Source: an uncultured Erythrobacter sp. (GTDB taxonomy: Bacteria > Pseudomonadota > Alphaproteobacteria > Sphingomonadales > Sphingomonadaceae). From it: a stretch of 64,000 nt of DNA. The stretch is taken from positions 806,001 to 870,000 of the forward strand of contig NZ_CANLMB010000001.1 of NCBI RefSeq assembly GCF_947492365.1, read 5' to 3'. A program made the translations under genes and the position numbers. The notes beneath the pieces were generated by a model that did not search any database, was not told where the DNA came from, and saw only the letters and a list, made by a program, of their open reading frames with translations. Shown one piece after another: positions 61,919 through 64,000 of this stretch (position 1 is the first letter of the stretch; every line of letters starts with the position of its first letter).

Positions 61919-63571
61919 ATGGCGGAAGCAACGGCAGAAGCTCAGGCGTTGGCAGATCGTGAGCCGAGCGCGAGTGAAATCCGGCTCGTCGTTGGCGCAT
62001 CGAGCGCGGGCACGATCTTCGAATGGTACGATTTCTTCATATACGGCACACTCGCCTACATTCTGAAGGACGCGTTCTATAACGTCGATGACCCCACGTT
62101 GGGTCTGCTGCTTGTGTGGTCGACTTTCGCAGTCGGTTTCGCCTTCCGCCCGATTGGCGCGATCCTGTTCGGCTTTCTCGGCGACAGGCTGGGGCGCAAA
62201 TACACATTCCTTGTCACCGTCACGCTGATGGGCATTGCGACCGCCGGTGTGGGTTTTATCCCGACGGTGGATCAGATCGGCATAGTTGCGCCGATTATTG
62301 TCATCATCTTGAGGGTGTTGCAGGGCCTCGCGCTGGGCGGTGAGTATGGCGGCGCTGCGATCTACGTTGCCGAACACGCCCCGCCGGACAAGCGCGGTTT
62401 CTATACCAGCTTCATTCAAGCCAGCGTCGTCGGCGGCTTCGTGCTTTCGATCATCGTTGTGCTCGCGTGCCGCCTGATTATTCCAGAGGACGATTTCATT
62501 GCATGGGGCTGGCGCGTGCCGTTCCTGCTGTCGATCCTGCTTTTGGTGATTTCGCTGTGGATGCGCTTCAAACTGTCTGAAAGCCCGGTCTTCAAGGCAA
62601 TGAAGGAAGCGGGTGAAACCTCGGGCAATCCCTTCATCGAAAGCTTCACATATCCCGGCAACAAGAAGCGCATCTTCGTCGCTTTGTTCGGTGTCGCGGG
62701 TATCCTTACGACGATCTGGTACTCGGCGTTCTTCTCCAGCCTGTCGTTCCTGAAAGGGGACATGCGGCTTGATGAGACAACGGTTGAAGTCATCATGCTG
62801 ATCGCCGGCGGTATCTCGATGGCGTTCTACATCGTGGTCGGCAAATGGTCGGACCGGATCGGGCGCAAGAAGCCGATTATCATCGGCGCTCTGGCGACGC
62901 TGGCGCTGATCTTCCCGATCTTCTGGGGCATGGGCAGTCTCGCCAACCCTGGCCTTGCCGAAGCGGCGGAGCGCAACCCAGTGGTCGTGACCGGCCAGCA
63001 ATGCGTCACCGATCCATTCGCTGAATTGTTCGACCGCGAACAAAGCGATTGCGGCAAAGTTCTCGGTTCGCTGAGAGCAAGCGGGGTGGCTTACACCGTT
63101 GCAGAGGGTGACACGCTGGGCGTCACGGTCAGCGGAGAGCCGGTGGCGATGGAAGCGGGCTGGCTCGACGACACGGCTGCGCGCACTTCGGGGCTTCAAG
63201 CAGCTCTGACCCAGTCAGGCTTTGACTTCACCCGCCAAATTCCGCCGATGACGAGCCTGATCGGTATCATCGCGCTGCTGCTAGCGGTCGGGATGCTCTC
63301 TGCGCTGACCTACGGTTCGGTCGCGGCGCTGTTGTCAGAGATGTTCCCGCCAAGGATCCGCTATTCCTCGATGTCGATCCCGTATCACATCGGCGCGGGT
63401 TATCTGGGCGGGTTCCTCCCGCTGATCTCGGGCATCATCGTGGCGAGCACAGGGAACGTCTATTCGGGCCTCTGGTACACCTGGGGCGTCGTCGCCTTTG
63501 GCGTCGTGGTCGCATGGTGGGGCCTGAAAGACGGCCCGCCCAAGGACTTCGAGGATGATGTCACCACCTGA
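61919..63571 (+). CDS. MHS-family MFS transporter with large internal loop
   Basis: 550 aa from ATG 61919, about 100 longer than usual MHS symporters. Family motifs: SSAGTIFEWYDFFIYGTLA, GFLGDRLGRKYTFL (motif A), QGLALGGEYGGAAIYVAEHAP and GKWSDRIGRKKPII. Between helices about 10 and 11 (residues about 340-450) is a hydrophilic insert with two Cys (QQCVTDPF, SDCGKVL) and a GVAYTVAEGDTLGV strand. Substrate probably a dicarboxylate, proline/betaine or sugar acid with H+. Overlaps the alr start by 17 bases. Confidence 0.85.
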   Translation: MAEATAEAQALADREPSASEIRLVVGASSAGTIFEWYDFFIYGTLAYILKDAFYNVDDPTLGLLLVWSTFAVGFAFRPIGAILFGFLGDRLGRKYTFLVTVTLMGIATAGVGFIPTVDQIGIVAPIIVIILRVLQGLALGGEYGGAAIYVAEHAPPDKRGFYTSFIQASVVGGFVLSIIVVLACRLIIPEDDFIAWGWRVPFLLSILLLVISLWMRFKLSESPVFKAMKEAGETSGNPFIESFTYPGNKKRIFVALFGVAGILTTIWYSAFFSSLSFLKGDMRLDETTVEVIMLIAGGISMAFYIVVGKWSDRIGRKKPIIIGALATLALIFPIFWGMGSLANPGLAEAAERNPVVVTGQQCVTDPFAELFDREQSDCGKVLGSLRASGVAYTVAEGDTLGVTVSGEPVAMEAGWLDDTAARTSGLQAALTQSGFDFTRQIPPMTSLIGIIALLLAVGMLSALTYGSVAALLSEMFPPRIRYSSMSIPYHIGAGYLGGFLPLISGIIVASTGNVYSGLWYTWGVVAFGVVVAWWGLKDGPPKDFEDDVTT

Positions 63572-64000
63572 GCCGACCCTCAGGCTGCGCGTCGATGCTG
63601 AGGCTTTGGCAGCGAACTGGCGCGTGCTGGATGCGATGTCGGGCGATGCAAAGGCCGGTGCGGCGGTCAAGGCTGACGCCTACGGGCTCGGCATAGATCG
63701 CTGCGTTCCGGCCTTGCGCGATGCGGGGTGCGAGCAGTTCTTCGTCGCCCATTGGAGCGAGGTTGAAGCGCTGGCTGCGCATGTGCCGCCCGACCAGATC
63801 ACCGTGCTCCATGGACCGATGAGCGATGCGGACGTCGCCTATGCCAAGGCCGCTGGCGCGGTGCCCACGATCAATTCGCTTGAGCAGGCAAGCCGCTGGA
63901 CGGCGGGCGGCGGAGGTCGCTGCCATCTGATGATCGACACCGGCATAAACCGGCTCGGCATATCGGCAGCGGAAGTGAGCGACCCAATGATCCAGTCGCT
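63555..64000 (+). CDS. alr: Alanine racemase (partial, 3' end outside window)
   Basis: The frame is open to the window end. It starts at ATG 63555 (or the next codon, also ATG, 63558), inside the MHS gene's 3' end. The PLP lysine lies in AAVKADAYGLG, followed by FFVAHWSEVEAL and HLMIDTGINRLG, all characteristic of Alr. It supplies D-alanine for peptidoglycan. The C-terminal catalytic Tyr is beyond the window. Confidence 0.92.
   Translation, partial: MMSPPEPTLRLRVDAEALAANWRVLDAMSGDAKAGAAVKADAYGLGIDRCVPALRDAGCEQFFVAHWSEVEALAAHVPPDQITVLHGPMSDADVAYAKAAGAVPTINSLEQASRWTAGGGGRCHLMIDTGINRLGISAAEVSDPMIQS

Noticed and set aside
61850..63199. 449-aa open frame antisense to the MHS transporter
   Set aside because: A charged His/Arg/Asp/Gln-rich translation, the mirror image of hydrophobic helices; no domain, and it spans two clear plus-strand genes.

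Overview
The window is about 64 kb of high-GC chromosome from an alphaproteobacterium. The product set points to Sphingomonadales, most likely Erythrobacteraceae. This is an inference from recognisable families: a Si-specific transhydrogenase, a DOMON-like gene coupled to a NamZ muramidase, a 'vgr-related' HExxH protein, a PEP-CTERM cargo protein, a DmdC-type acyl-CoA dehydrogenase with its MerR regulator, and typical alphaproteobacterial gene orders (glyQ-glyS-ppdK, hrcA-grpE facing rph-rdgB, dnaK-dnaJ, rsmI-yraN-gshB, radA-cvpA). I saw no tRNA, rRNA, CRISPR array, prophage or intact insertion sequence. Almost all of the DNA is core, densely packed and often translationally coupled (ATGA, TGATG and TAATG overlaps).

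Layout. 1-7.6 kb: the 3' end of mutL, a metallo-hydrolase, sthA, ychF, a PEP-CTERM protein, a VOC protein, a Tat-type SDR, a P-loop kinase, pth and rplY. 7.7-10.6 kb: two tandem TraB/GumN-family proteins, then a small XRE regulator coupled to a six-TM protein behind a promoter covered by a palindromic operator. 10.7-18.2 kb: glyQ-glyS-ppdK, a methyltransferase and comF. 18.2-18.6 kb: a non-coding, very hairpin-rich gap ending in a minus-strand terminator, the best candidate for an undescribed RNA. 18.6-27 kb: hisI, a MerR regulator with an acyl-CoA dehydrogenase, an LpxO-like hydroxylase, an orphan PAS protein, an MFS transporter with cysK, a PilZ protein and tyrS.

27-42.9 kb: DOMON-NamZ, a fatty acid desaturase, CoxE-like VWA and MoxR genes split by an oppositely oriented soluble chemoreceptor, a serine hydrolase, an ECF sigma factor with a coupled membrane protein, parE, an LpoA-like lipoprotein, and rsmI-yraN-gshB. 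42.9-52.8 kb: an inverted-repeat element, hemW-xerC, a CAP protein, rph-rdgB, hrcA-grpE, a cytochrome c', an enoyl-CoA hydratase-like protein and a PCu(A)C copper chaperone. 52.8-64 kb: dnaK-dnaJ behind a good sigma-32-type promoter, a second metallo-hydrolase, a patatin/DUF3376 protein, radA-cvpA-IscU-like, an MHS transporter and the 5' end of alr.

Main points of interest: (1) the candidate structured RNA at about 18190-18480; (2) in-frame palindromic repeat insertions inside two essential genes, glyS and pth; (3) an autoregulatory HTH operator; (4) a match to the alphaproteobacterial heat-shock promoter consensus before dnaK, with hrcA nearby but no visible CIRCE; (5) small coupled gene pairs of unknown function (XRE/six-TM, ECF sigma/membrane protein, DOMON/NamZ). 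I found no clear new defence or mobile system.
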